Origin: Verrucomicrobiota bacterium
GTDB lineage: Bacteria; Verrucomicrobiota; Verrucomicrobiia; Verrucomicrobiales; DEV007
DNA: 55,806 nucleotides
Reading direction: 5' to 3'
Assembly (NCBI GenBank): GCA_030625775.1
Contig: DAOUQC010000022.1
Coordinates: 1-55,806 of the forward strand
In this document: one piece after another, positions 44,683-52,325 of the stretch
Numbering within the stretch: the stretch's first letter is position 1
How the letters are laid out: each line of letters starts with the position of its first letter
The notes under the pieces: model-generated
Databases searched by the model: none
The model's input: only the letters and a program-made list of their open reading frames with translations
What the model was told of the DNA's origin: nothing
Made by a program: the position numbers and the translations under genes

Positions 44683-45957
44683 CTAACGGATTTCCTCAGC
44701 ACCAAAATACGAGTGCAAAGCTTCGGGCAAACGAATCGATCCGTCGGCTTGTTGACAGGTTTCCAGCAAAGCCACGTAGAGCCGGGGCAAGGCAGTACCT
44801 GAACCGTTCAAGGTATGGCAAAAATGGTTTTTCCCATCCTCATCCTTGAAACGCAACTTCATCCGTCGTGCCTGGTAATCACCAAAACTACTGCAACTCG
44901 AAACTTCGAGGTATTCATTTTGTCCCGGCGCCCAGACTTCGATGTCGTAAGTTTTGGTTGAACTGAATCCCACATCACCGGTGCAGAGCTCGATAATGCG
45001 GTAGTGCAAACCCAGTGTTTGCAAAACCTTCTCCGCTTCGTTGGTAAGTATCTCCAGTTGAGCCAAAGACTGGTTAGGATGCACAACGTTGACCAGCTCG
45101 ACCTTGTCGAACTGGTGCATACGGATCAGCCCACGATTTTCACGACCTGCCGCACCGGCTTCACGACGAAAACAATGAGTAGCCGCAGTGGTCTTGATCG
45201 GAAAATCATCCATCTTCTGAATGGTGTCGCGGTAGAGATTGGTCACCGGCACTTCTGCGGTCGGGATGAGGAAATGGGCATTGTCCTCGATGCCATACAT
45301 GTCGTCTTCAAACTTGGGCAATTGTCCGGTGCCAAACATGCAGTCACGATTGACGACTACCGGCGGATTGACTTCTTCGTAGCCGTGTTCCCGGGTGTGC
45401 AGGTCGAGCAGGAACTGAATGAGTGCACGCTGGAGTCGTGCTCCTGCCCCGGTATAAACCACAAAACCGCTCGAACTGATTTTGGCACCAAGCTCAAAAT
45501 CAAACAGCCCGAGATTCGCTCCCAATGTCAGATGCTCTGCAGCTTCAAAATCATCAAAAGCAGGTTTTTCGCCCCAAGTGCGGATTTCAGGATTGGCTGT
45601 CTCATCATCACCCACCGGGCAGTTTTCGTGCGGCAGGTTAGGGATTTGTAACAGCAACTCACGCTGACGGGCATCCGCCGTTTCAGTGCTTTCACCGAGG
45701 GCTTTGATCTGCTCTCCAATACCACGCACCTTGTTTTCCAACTCGGCAGAATTTTCCCCCTGTGAACGCAATTTGCCTATCTCTTTTGACAGCAGGTTGC
45801 GCTGCTGTTGCAAAACCTGTTTTTCAGTCTCTCCACTGCGGCGTTTCTCGTCACATTCAAGCACTTCGGTGATCAATTCCCAGGCATCACCACCGCGCGC
45901 CTTCAGGCCTTGCTGACAGCGCTCGGGTTCCTCGCGAATTTGGCGGATATCAAGCAT
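44683..45957 (-). CDS. serS: Seryl-tRNA synthetase
   Basis: SerRS charges tRNA-Ser and tRNA-Sec. The 424-residue product has the N-terminal coiled-coil arm (RQIREEPERCQQGLKARGGD, then a heptad-rich ~30-100). The class II catalytic core has motif 2 CFRREAGAAGRENRGLIRMH and motif 3 LNGSGTALPRLYVALLET. Length is typical (~425). It probably forms an operon with tilS. Confidence 0.97.
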   Translation of the reverse strand: MLDIRQIREEPERCQQGLKARGGDAWELITEVLECDEKRRSGETEKQVLQQQRNLLSKEIGKLRSQGENSAELENKVRGIGEQIKALGESTETADARQRELLLQIPNLPHENCPVGDDETANPEIRTWGEKPAFDDFEAAEHLTLGANLGLFDFELGAKISSSGFVVYTGAGARLQRALIQFLLDLHTREHGYEEVNPPVVVNRDCMFGTGQLPKFEDDMYGIEDNAHFLIPTAEVPVTNLYRDTIQKMDDFPIKTTAATHCFRREAGAAGRENRGLIRMHQFDKVELVNVVHPNQSLAQLEILTNEAEKVLQTLGLHYRIIELCTGDVGFSSTKTYDIEVWAPGQNEYLEVSSCSSFGDYQARRMKLRFKDEDGKNHFCHTLNGSGTALPRLYVALLETCQQADGSIRLPEALHSYFGAEEIR

Positions 45958-46007
45958 GACGAGAGATTAGCGCAGTGCGCGAAAAGGGCAAGTAGCCGCG
46001 GTTCATT

Positions 46008-46901
46008 TCAGAGCAGCAGCAACAAAGGACTGAGCAAAACAGCATCTGCCAGAACCCGGGACAGGGAAGGCGCAAAACGCTCTTGGAAAAAATGCAGCAA
46101 GGTCAAAAAAAGTGAGCTGATGAAAATGACCAGATAAATGAAAAAATGACCCCCAAAAAAGCAGAATGCCACACTGACAATACAAAGCCCCAAACCTAAA
46201 AACATCAGATCCCGGTCCAATTGCAACCACCAGCCGGAGGCCGCGGTGGGATCGTTGATTTGGTCCGAATGCCTTTCCCGGGCAGCGATAACCAGACAAT
46301 TAAAAATGCACAGTCCGGCAAAAAGCAGAATGGATGGCAGAACCTCCAGGGGATGGGAAAGCAACCCGTGACGCAACACGTCGACGCCCAGAGCCGTGCC
46401 TATGGCAAAAACAAAACCACAGGCAAATTCCTTGGCGCGCAGGGGTTTGAATTGTGGCACGAGGCGAACAAAAGCAGTGAAATAGAGCGCAACCACCCCG
46501 CATAACCCGAGACCCGCAAGCAATAGATCTAACGGCAGCTCTTTCAAGGAAATGATGGCTGCGATCAATACGATGAGGCCGAGTAGCACCAGGAAAACTT
46601 TCTGGTGCACATGGACAAAACGATGCCGTGTGGTGGCCCGATCCCAATCTTTCTGGCGAAGACCATCCAGTAATCGGTCGGCAATGTATATCGCCCACAC
46701 GGTCAAAAACAGCACTGTTGCAGCGGGCCAGGCAAATGGAGAACCGAAGGTTCGGGAAAAAGCAAAAAACCAAAGCACGGCTACGATTGGAGCATCCAGA
46801 CTGAGCAGATTGGGGTAACTCCACCATGAATATCGCAGCGAATGCTCGCTACTCACAGCAGCATTGCCCTCAATCTGAGCTGTAATATAGGTAGATTTCA
46901 T
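46008..46901 (-). CDS. UbiA-like membrane prenyltransferase-family protein
   Basis: The 297-residue product is a multi-pass membrane protein with eight to nine predicted helices. The motif IYIADRLLDGLRQKDW (residues ~72-87) has the D-x-x-x-D spacing of the first Asp-rich site of UbiA transferases. LRAKEFACGFVFAIGTALGV is a UbiA-like loop, and RERHSDQINDPTA sits where the second acidic site would be. Match is partial, so function is uncertain. It is divergent from the nickel SOD and follows no operon partner. Confidence 0.55.
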   Translation of the reverse strand: MKSTYITAQIEGNAAVSSEHSLRYSWWSYPNLLSLDAPIVAVLWFFAFSRTFGSPFAWPAATVLFLTVWAIYIADRLLDGLRQKDWDRATTRHRFVHVHQKVFLVLLGLIVLIAAIISLKELPLDLLLAGLGLCGVVALYFTAFVRLVPQFKPLRAKEFACGFVFAIGTALGVDVLRHGLLSHPLEVLPSILLFAGLCIFNCLVIAARERHSDQINDPTAASGWWLQLDRDLMFLGLGLCIVSVAFCFFGGHFFIYLVIFISSLFLTLLHFFQERFAPSLSRVLADAVLLSPLLLLL

Positions 46902-46981
46902 TCAAGGAAGGGGCAAGCCACTCTATACTTCACAAAAGAAATTTTCCAGGAAGACCAAATCAAATGTGAAATACCCCCACA

Positions 46982-47010
46982 TTGACACCATTCCGGGGCC
47001 CTACTATACT
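46982..47010 (+). promoter_or_regulatory. Near-consensus sigma70 promoter of the Ni-SOD gene
   Basis: TTGACA and TATACT lie exactly 17 bp apart. Transcription would start near 47017, about 95 bp upstream of the sodN ATG. No other promoter in this window matches consensus as well, suggesting strong expression. Confidence 0.8.
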
Positions 47011-47111
47011 TTGCTTGAATCACCAATTTACTCATTTTTGGTGGCTCAACTTTAACCTGCTGGACTGCTATGCAGCCTATTTACTCACATTCAACTACAG
47101 AAAAATATACC

Positions 47112-47567
47112 ATGATCAAAACACTTCTCATTGCTTTCATCGCTGTTACCAGCGCGGGATTTATTGCCTCGCCAGCGGTGCAGGCTCATTGCGAAATTCC
47201 TTGTGGCATCTATGACGATCACGCCCGTGTTCAATCCATGCTCGAAGATGCAGATACAATCATTAAATCGGCAAAGCTGATTGGCGAACTGGCTGGCAAG
47301 TCAGATGCCCAGTCACAAAACCAACTGGTGCGTTGGGTGATGAATAAAGAAAAACATGCTCAAAGCATCATCGATACTATCAGCAATTATTTCCTTACCC
47401 AGCGGGTAAAATCAGATCAATCCGATTATGCTGAACGCCTGAAAAAACACCACACGGTGATCGTCGCCGCTATGAAGGCCAAGCAAAATGCCGATGGCGA
47501 ATTTGCCAAAAACCTGAAAGCAAGTATCGAAGCTTTGGCTACATATTACCCTGAGCACAAACATTAA
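47112..47567 (+). CDS. sodN: Exported nickel superoxide dismutase
   Basis: NiSOD dismutates superoxide with a nickel held by the N-terminal hook. The product is 151 residues: a 25-residue Sec signal peptide (MIKTLLIAFIAVTSAGFIAS, then PAVQA) and a mature form starting HCEIPCGIYDDHARVQ. The hook residues His1, Cys2 and Cys6 and Tyr9 are all present; position 3 is Glu where Asp is usual. Mature length ~126 fits the family (~117 plus a short tail). Cleavage after AVQA would expose His1, as nickel binding requires. No sodX-type maturation protease gene is visible nearby. Strong promoter and strong terminator flank it. Confidence 0.9.
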   Translation: MIKTLLIAFIAVTSAGFIASPAVQAHCEIPCGIYDDHARVQSMLEDADTIIKSAKLIGELAGKSDAQSQNQLVRWVMNKEKHAQSIIDTISNYFLTQRVKSDQSDYAERLKKHHTVIVAAMKAKQNADGEFAKNLKASIEALATYYPEHKH

Positions 47568-47636
47568 GGCCCACACATAGTGCCTCAACGCCATTCATTT
47601 ACATCAATGAGTGGCTCAGAAAAATATTCCCGTAAG

Positions 47637-47677
47637 GTCAGGGCTAGCAAAATGTCTCGCTAGCCCTGACTTTTTTT
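47637..47677 (+). terminator. Strong intrinsic terminator of sodN
   Basis: A perfect 12 bp stem (GTCAGGGCTAGC / GCTAGCCCTGAC) with a 10 nt loop is followed by seven T, about 70 bp after the sodN stop. The following 47678-47917 holds no gene I can see. Confidence 0.92.
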
Positions 47678-47917
47678 GCCCTGACCTGATGTTCTGTTGG
47701 AGCATCTCTCAAATAAAGTCAGCGGCCTGCCACCCCTTGAACTCTCTCAAAATTCCGGGTCGATGCTGCGTTGTAAGCTCTCGGCAAGCGAGCCGACAGA
47801 CCAAAGACCAAAGGTTCTCCTTGATGCGGGAGACCCGGGCTTTTTTTCATCTACACCCCGATTTGTACCCTTTGGGTTGATGTATGACTCTCAAAAGTGC
47901 GCGATTATCAGCTCACT

Positions 47918-48205
47918 ATGACAGAGAGCAGCGCCACAAAAGAGTCTGAGCCTCAAAAAATCGAAGATGTTCCTTATCTAACGATGGGGGGTGCTGCAAT
48001 TTATCAGATCCAGGTTCGAGGTAATCTCGACGAAAGTTGGTCAGAAAAATTGGGTGGCCTGAAACTCGAAACCACCATGGAGACAGCTACGACAGTTCTC
48101 ACTGGCTCTCTGCCTGACCAGGCTGCTTTGTCCGGCATTTTAAACACACTTTATGATTTGCAGCTTCCGGTTATTTCCGTGGAGCATTTGCCTCAAGCAA
48201 AATAA
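47918..48205 (+). CDS. Small conserved protein of unknown function
   Basis: The 95-residue product starts MTESSATKESEPQKIEDV and has a compact C-terminal block: AIYQIQVRGNLDESWSEKLGG, TATTVLTGSLPDQAALSGIL and NTLYDLQLPVISVEHLP. I recall small proteins with this 'Y.I.V.G.LD..WS' and 'L.G.L.DQAALSG.L' pattern in scattered bacteria, but know of no assigned function. A GTG seven codons upstream is an alternative start. It precedes the next gene by 65 bp on the same strand. Confidence 0.6.
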   Translation: MTESSATKESEPQKIEDVPYLTMGGAAIYQIQVRGNLDESWSEKLGGLKLETTMETATTVLTGSLPDQAALSGILNTLYDLQLPVISVEHLPQAK

Positions 48206-48270
48206 CTGAAAAAGAACTCATTTTAGGGGAAACCCAAGGCATGTATCTCTAAATTATCACCTGAATTATC

Positions 48271-48720
48271 ATGATGGCTGTTACAACACAAAATTCCATA
48301 GGAACCATCGACCCTGTGCTGGCCGAAATAGAGACCTCTATAGCTGGATATCCACTGGACTTACGTAAGGTTTATGACCAGAGCACTGCCGATTTGCACT
48401 GGTCGAAAGATATCTTCGGTAACGAGGCTTCAGATTTTACAGGGCTCTGCAATAAGGAACTGGCATTGGCCCACCGCTTGATGTTTGCATCGGCTTTTGC
48501 CGCCAGTGCTGCAGGTTTGCCGGGTCGCGAACTGGAAAAGGTGCCGGTCGCTTCAACCAGGATCCTGGACATCGTTACCGGAGCGGGCCTGCCGCCACGA
48601 GAGTTTCTTCGTCATTACGGTGAGTATGGCAATCAATTCACCTGGAAACTGCTGAAACTGACCGGGAGAATCAGTGACAGCAATGACCAGTCAATCCCTG
48701 ACCCAGTGGAAGGGCTGTGA
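48271..48720 (+). CDS. Small protein of unknown function
   Basis: No family was recognised. The 149-residue product has a hydrophobic, Ala-rich middle (LALAHRLMFASAFAASAAGL), then ILDIVTGAGLPPREFLRHYG and a C-terminus QFTWKLLKLTGRISDSND. No signal peptide or membrane segment is clear. It is followed by a strong hairpin and then by a 3' stub of a second copy. It may be co-transcribed with the 95-residue protein upstream. Confidence 0.6.
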   Translation: MMAVTTQNSIGTIDPVLAEIETSIAGYPLDLRKVYDQSTADLHWSKDIFGNEASDFTGLCNKELALAHRLMFASAFAASAAGLPGRELEKVPVASTRILDIVTGAGLPPREFLRHYGEYGNQFTWKLLKLTGRISDSNDQSIPDPVEGL

Positions 48721-48725
48721 TACCG

Positions 48726-48759
48726 CCGGTGCTTCGAAACTTATGTTTCGAAGCATCGG
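48726..48759 (+). terminator. Terminator-like hairpin after the 149-residue gene
   Basis: CCGGTGCTTCGAAA pairs with TTTCGAAGCATCGG (14 bp with one G·U), loop of 6 nt, followed by TTTCCTTTC. A longer related hairpin follows the stub copy at 48921-48990. Confidence 0.65.
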
Positions 48760-48831
48760 TTTCCTTTCAACAAACAAAATAAAATTTAACTAAATAGAAG
48801 CAACTTTCATCACAACATGAAGCGATGACTA

Positions 48832-48918
48832 CAATTCACCTGGAAACTGCTGAAGCTGCTCGGGAGAATCAGCGGAAGCAGTGACCAGCCAGCCCTTGAC
48901 CTTGTGAAAGGGGTGTGA
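48832..48918 (+). pseudogene. 3' stub of a paralogue of the 149-residue gene
   Basis: 28 codons ending in TGA encode QFTWKLLKLLGRISGSSDQP-ALDLVKGV, aligned without gaps to the last 28 codons of the gene ending at 48720. The differences spread over the stretch suggest an older paralogue whose 5' part has been lost, not a fresh duplication. The following hairpin is also duplicated but longer. Confidence 0.7.
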
Positions 48919-49037
48919 TGCCGCCGCCGTCTCGAAATATTTTCATTTATGAAAAAGTTCCCTGAAGGGAAGTTTCGGGACGTCGGTTTCCTCTCCAACA
49001 GCTTATAAAAATTCAATCAAGAATAACAATAATTTTT

Positions 49038-49564
49038 TCAACCCAATTCATCAAGAATGATCAGGTCATGCTTGTCCACCTAAGTAAAGAAGCGCTTCAG
49101 CTCATGAGCTTCACGCATCTCCAACATGTGGGTCACTAGGGCCGTGGCACCCCAGAAGCGCACTCACTTTCACTGGGCACAAGCAGCAAAGCCAAGCGCT
49201 GTCCCGATGTGTGGGTTTTGCCGGTGCCCGAGTTGCCGATCATCAATACGTTTTCCCTGGCGGCAAGATACTCACCGCTGATCAGTTCCTTTATCATGGT
49301 TTCGTTGATCGATGGTTGCGACTGGAACTTGAAGTTTTCCAAGGTCTTGATCACAGGGAACCTCGCGCTTTTGATGCACCGCTGGGCCGCCCGTGGTACA
49401 CGCTCGATCAACTCCCGTTCCGTCAAGCGCAACAGGAAGTCCTCGTAATCACTTCCTTCTGCAGCGCAAGATGCAGCAGCAGCTTCCCACTCACGCCGGA
49501 TTGTCGGTAGCCGGAGCTTTTCCAAATGATGCTTGAGTAACAAGCGGTTGCTTTCCACACTCAT
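49038..49564 (-). pseudogene. istB-like ATPase remnant of an IS21-family element
   Basis: Residues 1-~120 of an IstB ATPase are intact (MSVESNRLLLKHHLEKLRLP through NVLMIGNSGTGKTHTSG, with the Walker A GNSGTGKT). After GTGKTH the frame shifts; another frame continues as HIGTALGFAACAQ, VRFWGATALVTHMLEMREAH and DKHDLIILDELG with in-frame stops, and ends there. The rest of IstB is missing. IstB normally helps the IS21 transposase; this copy is dead. Confidence 0.85.
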
Positions 49565-49960
49565 ACCACCGCCTCCTTTCTATCTACCAGCAGGCTTGTA
49601 TAATCGCCGGGATCGGGGCAACTCACATTGACCACCTTGACATGTTCACGACCATCGAGCCGGAACACAGCGGCTTCCCGGTTCTCTCCATAAAGATACT
49701 GCTCGATGAGTTCCTTGCGTGGACAACCGGTTTCCAAGGCTGTAACCACTGCTCTTTTCAATCGCAACAAGCTCTCTGCTCCTCCAATAAACGAAACACT
49801 CCGATATACTCTTTAACGCCTTCATTACCATGGTCAGCTTCCAGACGATGGCGCAGCACGCGAAAGCATTCAGGTAGTTTCCAGTCTTCAGCCCACCTTG
49901 AACACGGCCAAGGCAATTGAATCTGCACCTACAAACAAGCACTCTGCTCAACCCGCGCAG
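49561..49960 (-). pseudogene. istA C-terminal remnant of an IS21-family element
   Basis: LPECFRVLRHRLEADHGNEG and VKEYIGVFRLLEEQ are found in one frame, then SLLRLKRAVVTALETGCPRK and SCPDPGDYTSLLVDRKEAVV in another, so a frameshift splits it. The transposase catalytic domain is absent. Its stop overlaps the istB start as ATGA, the standard IS21 arrangement. The left end of the original element is not seen; the right end stops near 49960, where composition turns AT-rich. Confidence 0.75.
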
Positions 49961-50164
49961 GTAGTCATTTTTAATTGTCTTCAGGGGTCTCTTCTAGTTG
50001 TAGTTACACACTGCTTTTTTGCCGTATAAATCCAAAGAAGCCTGTCTCTCTATGCATAAATTGCTATATAATTGCATAAGCGAATAAAAGCCTCTGGACT
50101 ATTTAACTAAACAACTTATAGAACCACGAAACCGCCTAATTAAGCAGAAAAGCACAATATTTGC
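49961..50164. other. AT-rich intergenic stretch before the sensory cassette
   Basis: No gene is visible. The DNA is markedly AT-rich, with many A/T runs (around 50041-50160), and marks the boundary between IS21 remains and the Roadblock cassette. No promoter was clear enough to list. Confidence 0.4.
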
Positions 50165-50806
50165 GTGGTCACATCTTTATTTATAAATTTACAGATTTGT
50201 GATGTAGTGGAAGAACCAAGACCAGCACAATTTCAGGGAGACGCTGATTATGAACAGACTTCATCACTTGCTAACAGTGATGAGGTAATGGCCTATGGAG
50301 TTGATATAGAAAGCAGCTCTTATTACCAGAAAGAGGCAGCGCGTGCCACTCGTATCGAGGGGGTAATCGAACGTGATAAAACTGAAAAAAAATCAGGGAG
50401 AAGTGAGTTTTCAGCTCTTATAACTTCATTATTGGAGGAATTCCTGGATCTAGGCAAACTCGACGGCCTTACAATAGTCACTGATGAGGGCTTGGTGGTC
50501 GCTCAAACTTGTAGTTTTAATGATGCCGATGTGATGGCTGCGATTGGTTCGGTTTTTGAATATGTGGCTCAGAGGGCGGAAGATGCAAAGATCGTTTCGA
50601 TAGTGGATGAGATGGTCATAAAGGGGTTTGATGGAGAGTTAGCCGTCGTGAGATATTTTCCAAACTTGGAGCATCGGTTTTTCCTAATGGCGTATGCTCG
50701 CCAATCCTGTGCCTATCGCAAAGTAACAAATTTGGTTTTAAAGCGTTGTGGGCAACTGCTGGAAAAGCGTTTTGGAACTAATAATGCGCCTGAGCTGGAT
50801 AGCTAA
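50165..50806 (+). CDS. Roadblock/LC7-domain protein, longer form
   Basis: Roadblock/LC7 (MglB-like) proteins bind and control small Ras-type GTPases or act in other signalling. In this product (213 residues from GTG 50165) the domain occupies ~80-205: ALITSLLEEFLDLGKLDGLT, IVTDEGLVVAQTC, AAIGSVFEYVAQRAEDAKIV and RYFPNLEHRFFLMAYARQSC. The first ~75 residues are polar and could be a linker. The ATG at 50288 (MAYGVDIESS) is an alternative start that still keeps the domain. It leads a same-strand group of five genes. Confidence 0.7.
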   Translation: MVTSLFINLQICDVVEEPRPAQFQGDADYEQTSSLANSDEVMAYGVDIESSSYYQKEAARATRIEGVIERDKTEKKSGRSEFSALITSLLEEFLDLGKLDGLTIVTDEGLVVAQTCSFNDADVMAAIGSVFEYVAQRAEDAKIVSIVDEMVIKGFDGELAVVRYFPNLEHRFFLMAYARQSCAYRKVTNLVLKRCGQLLEKRFGTNNAPELDS

Positions 50807-50837
50807 GGCACCAAAAAAAAACAAAAAAAACAAAAAA

Positions 50838-51212
50838 ATGAATAACATGTCAAAAGCTGATGCACTGAAAACAGTCTTAAATACATTATCCGCCTCCAGT
50901 GGGGATATTGAGGCATCCGCCGTTGTTTCCTCAGATGGCTTGATGATCGCCTCAAATTTTCCTGCTGGCCTTGACGAAGACCGCGTGGCAGCAATGACTG
51001 CAGCCCTTTTGTCAATGGGAGAGCGCGCTTCAGAAGAGCTGAGTCGCGGCGATCTTGAGCAAATGTTCGTAAAGGGAGCTAATGGAAACCTTGTTCTGTG
51101 TCAGGCTGGAGTTGAATCCGTACTGGTAACCTTAACAATGAAAAGTGCTAAGCTGGGCTTGGTATTTCTTGATATGAAGCGTTCAGCAGAAGAAATCGCA
51201 AGAATTGTCTAA
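50838..51212 (+). CDS. Roadblock/LC7-domain (MglB-like) protein
   Basis: The 124-residue product is a single Roadblock/LC7 domain: ADALKTVLNTLSASSGDIEA, SAVVSSDGLMIASNFPAGLD, AAMTAALLSMGERASEELSR and KSAKLGLVFLDMKRSAEEIA. This is close to the MglB consensus, a dimeric GTPase-activating protein for MglA. No MglA or other GTPase is encoded in the window. A poly-A leader precedes the ATG at 50838, which I choose over in-frame upstream starts. Confidence 0.8.
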   Translation: MNNMSKADALKTVLNTLSASSGDIEASAVVSSDGLMIASNFPAGLDEDRVAAMTAALLSMGERASEELSRGDLEQMFVKGANGNLVLCQAGVESVLVTLTMKSAKLGLVFLDMKRSAEEIARIV

Positions 51213-51246
51213 GCTAACCTATTTTTTGGAAGTGGGATTGTCAACA

Positions 51247-51858
51247 ATGAAAAGCATTGAAACTACAAGTACTCGTATTGCTGCAGTGACAAAGGAGGAG
51301 TGGAAGCCTTTTGTTGAGCGAGCTATTAGAGTAAGTGGATTTACTGATGAAGATGGTCAAATCATCAAAGAGGCTGCTCCTCATCTCAGACCCAAGCTTG
51401 ATGAGATTTCCAATCTCTTATATGAATCGATGCTGAACTATGAGCCTGTTGCAACTCTGATAGAAGCTAAAGACGAAGGAGTTGCATTCCGCACCAAGCT
51501 GAAAGCTTGGCTTGGAGCATTGTTAAGTGGAAAATATGGAGATAAGTTCTGGTCATGGCAATGGGTTTTCGGCTTGATTTTGCTCAAAAACAAGGTGGAC
51601 ACTGCTTACTTTTCCATAGCTCATAGCAGATTAAGCGTGATCATCATAAAAACAATATTTGAGGTGTTTAGTGAAGATTCAGGGAGACGTGTTGCAACTG
51701 CGTATCTCAACGCAATGAGCGGTGTCTCCTCGGTAATTTGCAAATCATATCAAAGGGAATATCAGGCAGCCATAGCCGATGCAGGGCTAAATGCCGCAAT
51801 AATAAACCGGGTTATCAAGCTGAGCGTTGACAACAAAATCAAAAACATCATAAAATAA
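51247..51858 (+). CDS. Protoglobin-fold protein lacking the proximal histidine
   Basis: The 203-residue product aligns with protoglobins and globin-coupled sensors: FTDEDGQIIKEAAPHLRPKL at the N-terminus, NLLYESMLNYEPVATLIE, and LSGKYGDKFWSWQWVFGL then ILLKNKVDTAYFSIAHSRLS. The last block aligns with IG-x-x-H-x-x-x-GV at spacing, and the invariant proximal His falls on Leu ~112. Haem binding is therefore doubtful, as in the non-haem globin domain of RsbR-type stressosome proteins. No transducer domain follows; the C-terminus is helical (~165-203). The ATG at 51247 is chosen over TTG 51205. Confidence 0.72.
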   Translation: MKSIETTSTRIAAVTKEEWKPFVERAIRVSGFTDEDGQIIKEAAPHLRPKLDEISNLLYESMLNYEPVATLIEAKDEGVAFRTKLKAWLGALLSGKYGDKFWSWQWVFGLILLKNKVDTAYFSIAHSRLSVIIIKTIFEVFSEDSGRRVATAYLNAMSGVSSVICKSYQREYQAAIADAGLNAAIINRVIKLSVDNKIKNIIK

Positions 51859-51873
51859 AAAGGGAACATATAT

Positions 51874-52299
51874 ATGAGTGAATATACAATATTAGAGTGG
51901 GCGGACTCGTTAAAAACCGGTAACCGTGCAATTGATAATCAGCATAAATATTTGATTGATCTTATCAATGAATTAGCGACTTGCTTAGAAGCAGGCAAGG
52001 CTGAACAAGAGCTTAAAAAAATAGCCAACTTACTGTATCACTTTACCGAATGGCATTTTTGTTTAGAAGAAAAGTGCATGGAGTCAAAAAACTGCCCTCT
52101 AGCTGCTGAGAATAAAGATGCACATGGTCAGTTTATCGCAGCCGTCACCTCATACCAGGCAAAAATAAGAGAAGCTAGCACTCAAAACTTTCAGGATATT
52201 GGCACCGAAATGCATAAGGTGCTTATTTCATGGTTTGTAAACCACATTCAAAAAATAGATATTCCAAATCTATCAGAGTGCAGTGCAGAGGATGCTTAA
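51874..52299 (+). CDS. Bacteriohemerythrin-like protein with one ligand substituted
   Basis: The 141-residue product has the single-domain bacteriohemerythrin fold, usually an O2-binding di-iron protein. Ligands seen are His24 (AIDNQHKYLI), His61 and Glu65 (TEWHFCLEEKCM), His84 (NKDAHGQF), His124 (WFVNHIQ) and Asp129 (KID). The second-helix pair normally reads H-x-x-x-H; here it is N80-x-x-x-H84, so one iron ligand is Asn. A six-ligand site could still bind iron but O2 binding may differ. It starts 15 bp after the protoglobin gene. Confidence 0.85.
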   Translation: MSEYTILEWADSLKTGNRAIDNQHKYLIDLINELATCLEAGKAEQELKKIANLLYHFTEWHFCLEEKCMESKNCPLAAENKDAHGQFIAAVTSYQAKIREASTQNFQDIGTEMHKVLISWFVNHIQKIDIPNLSECSAEDA

Positions 52300-52325
52300 T
52301 CTTAAATTTTAAACAAAAAGTAAAT

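Noticed and set aside
47678-47917. Possible small gene or RNA between the sodN terminator and the 95-residue gene
   Set aside because: No reading frame has conserved-looking sequence and no stable RNA fold was evident by eye.
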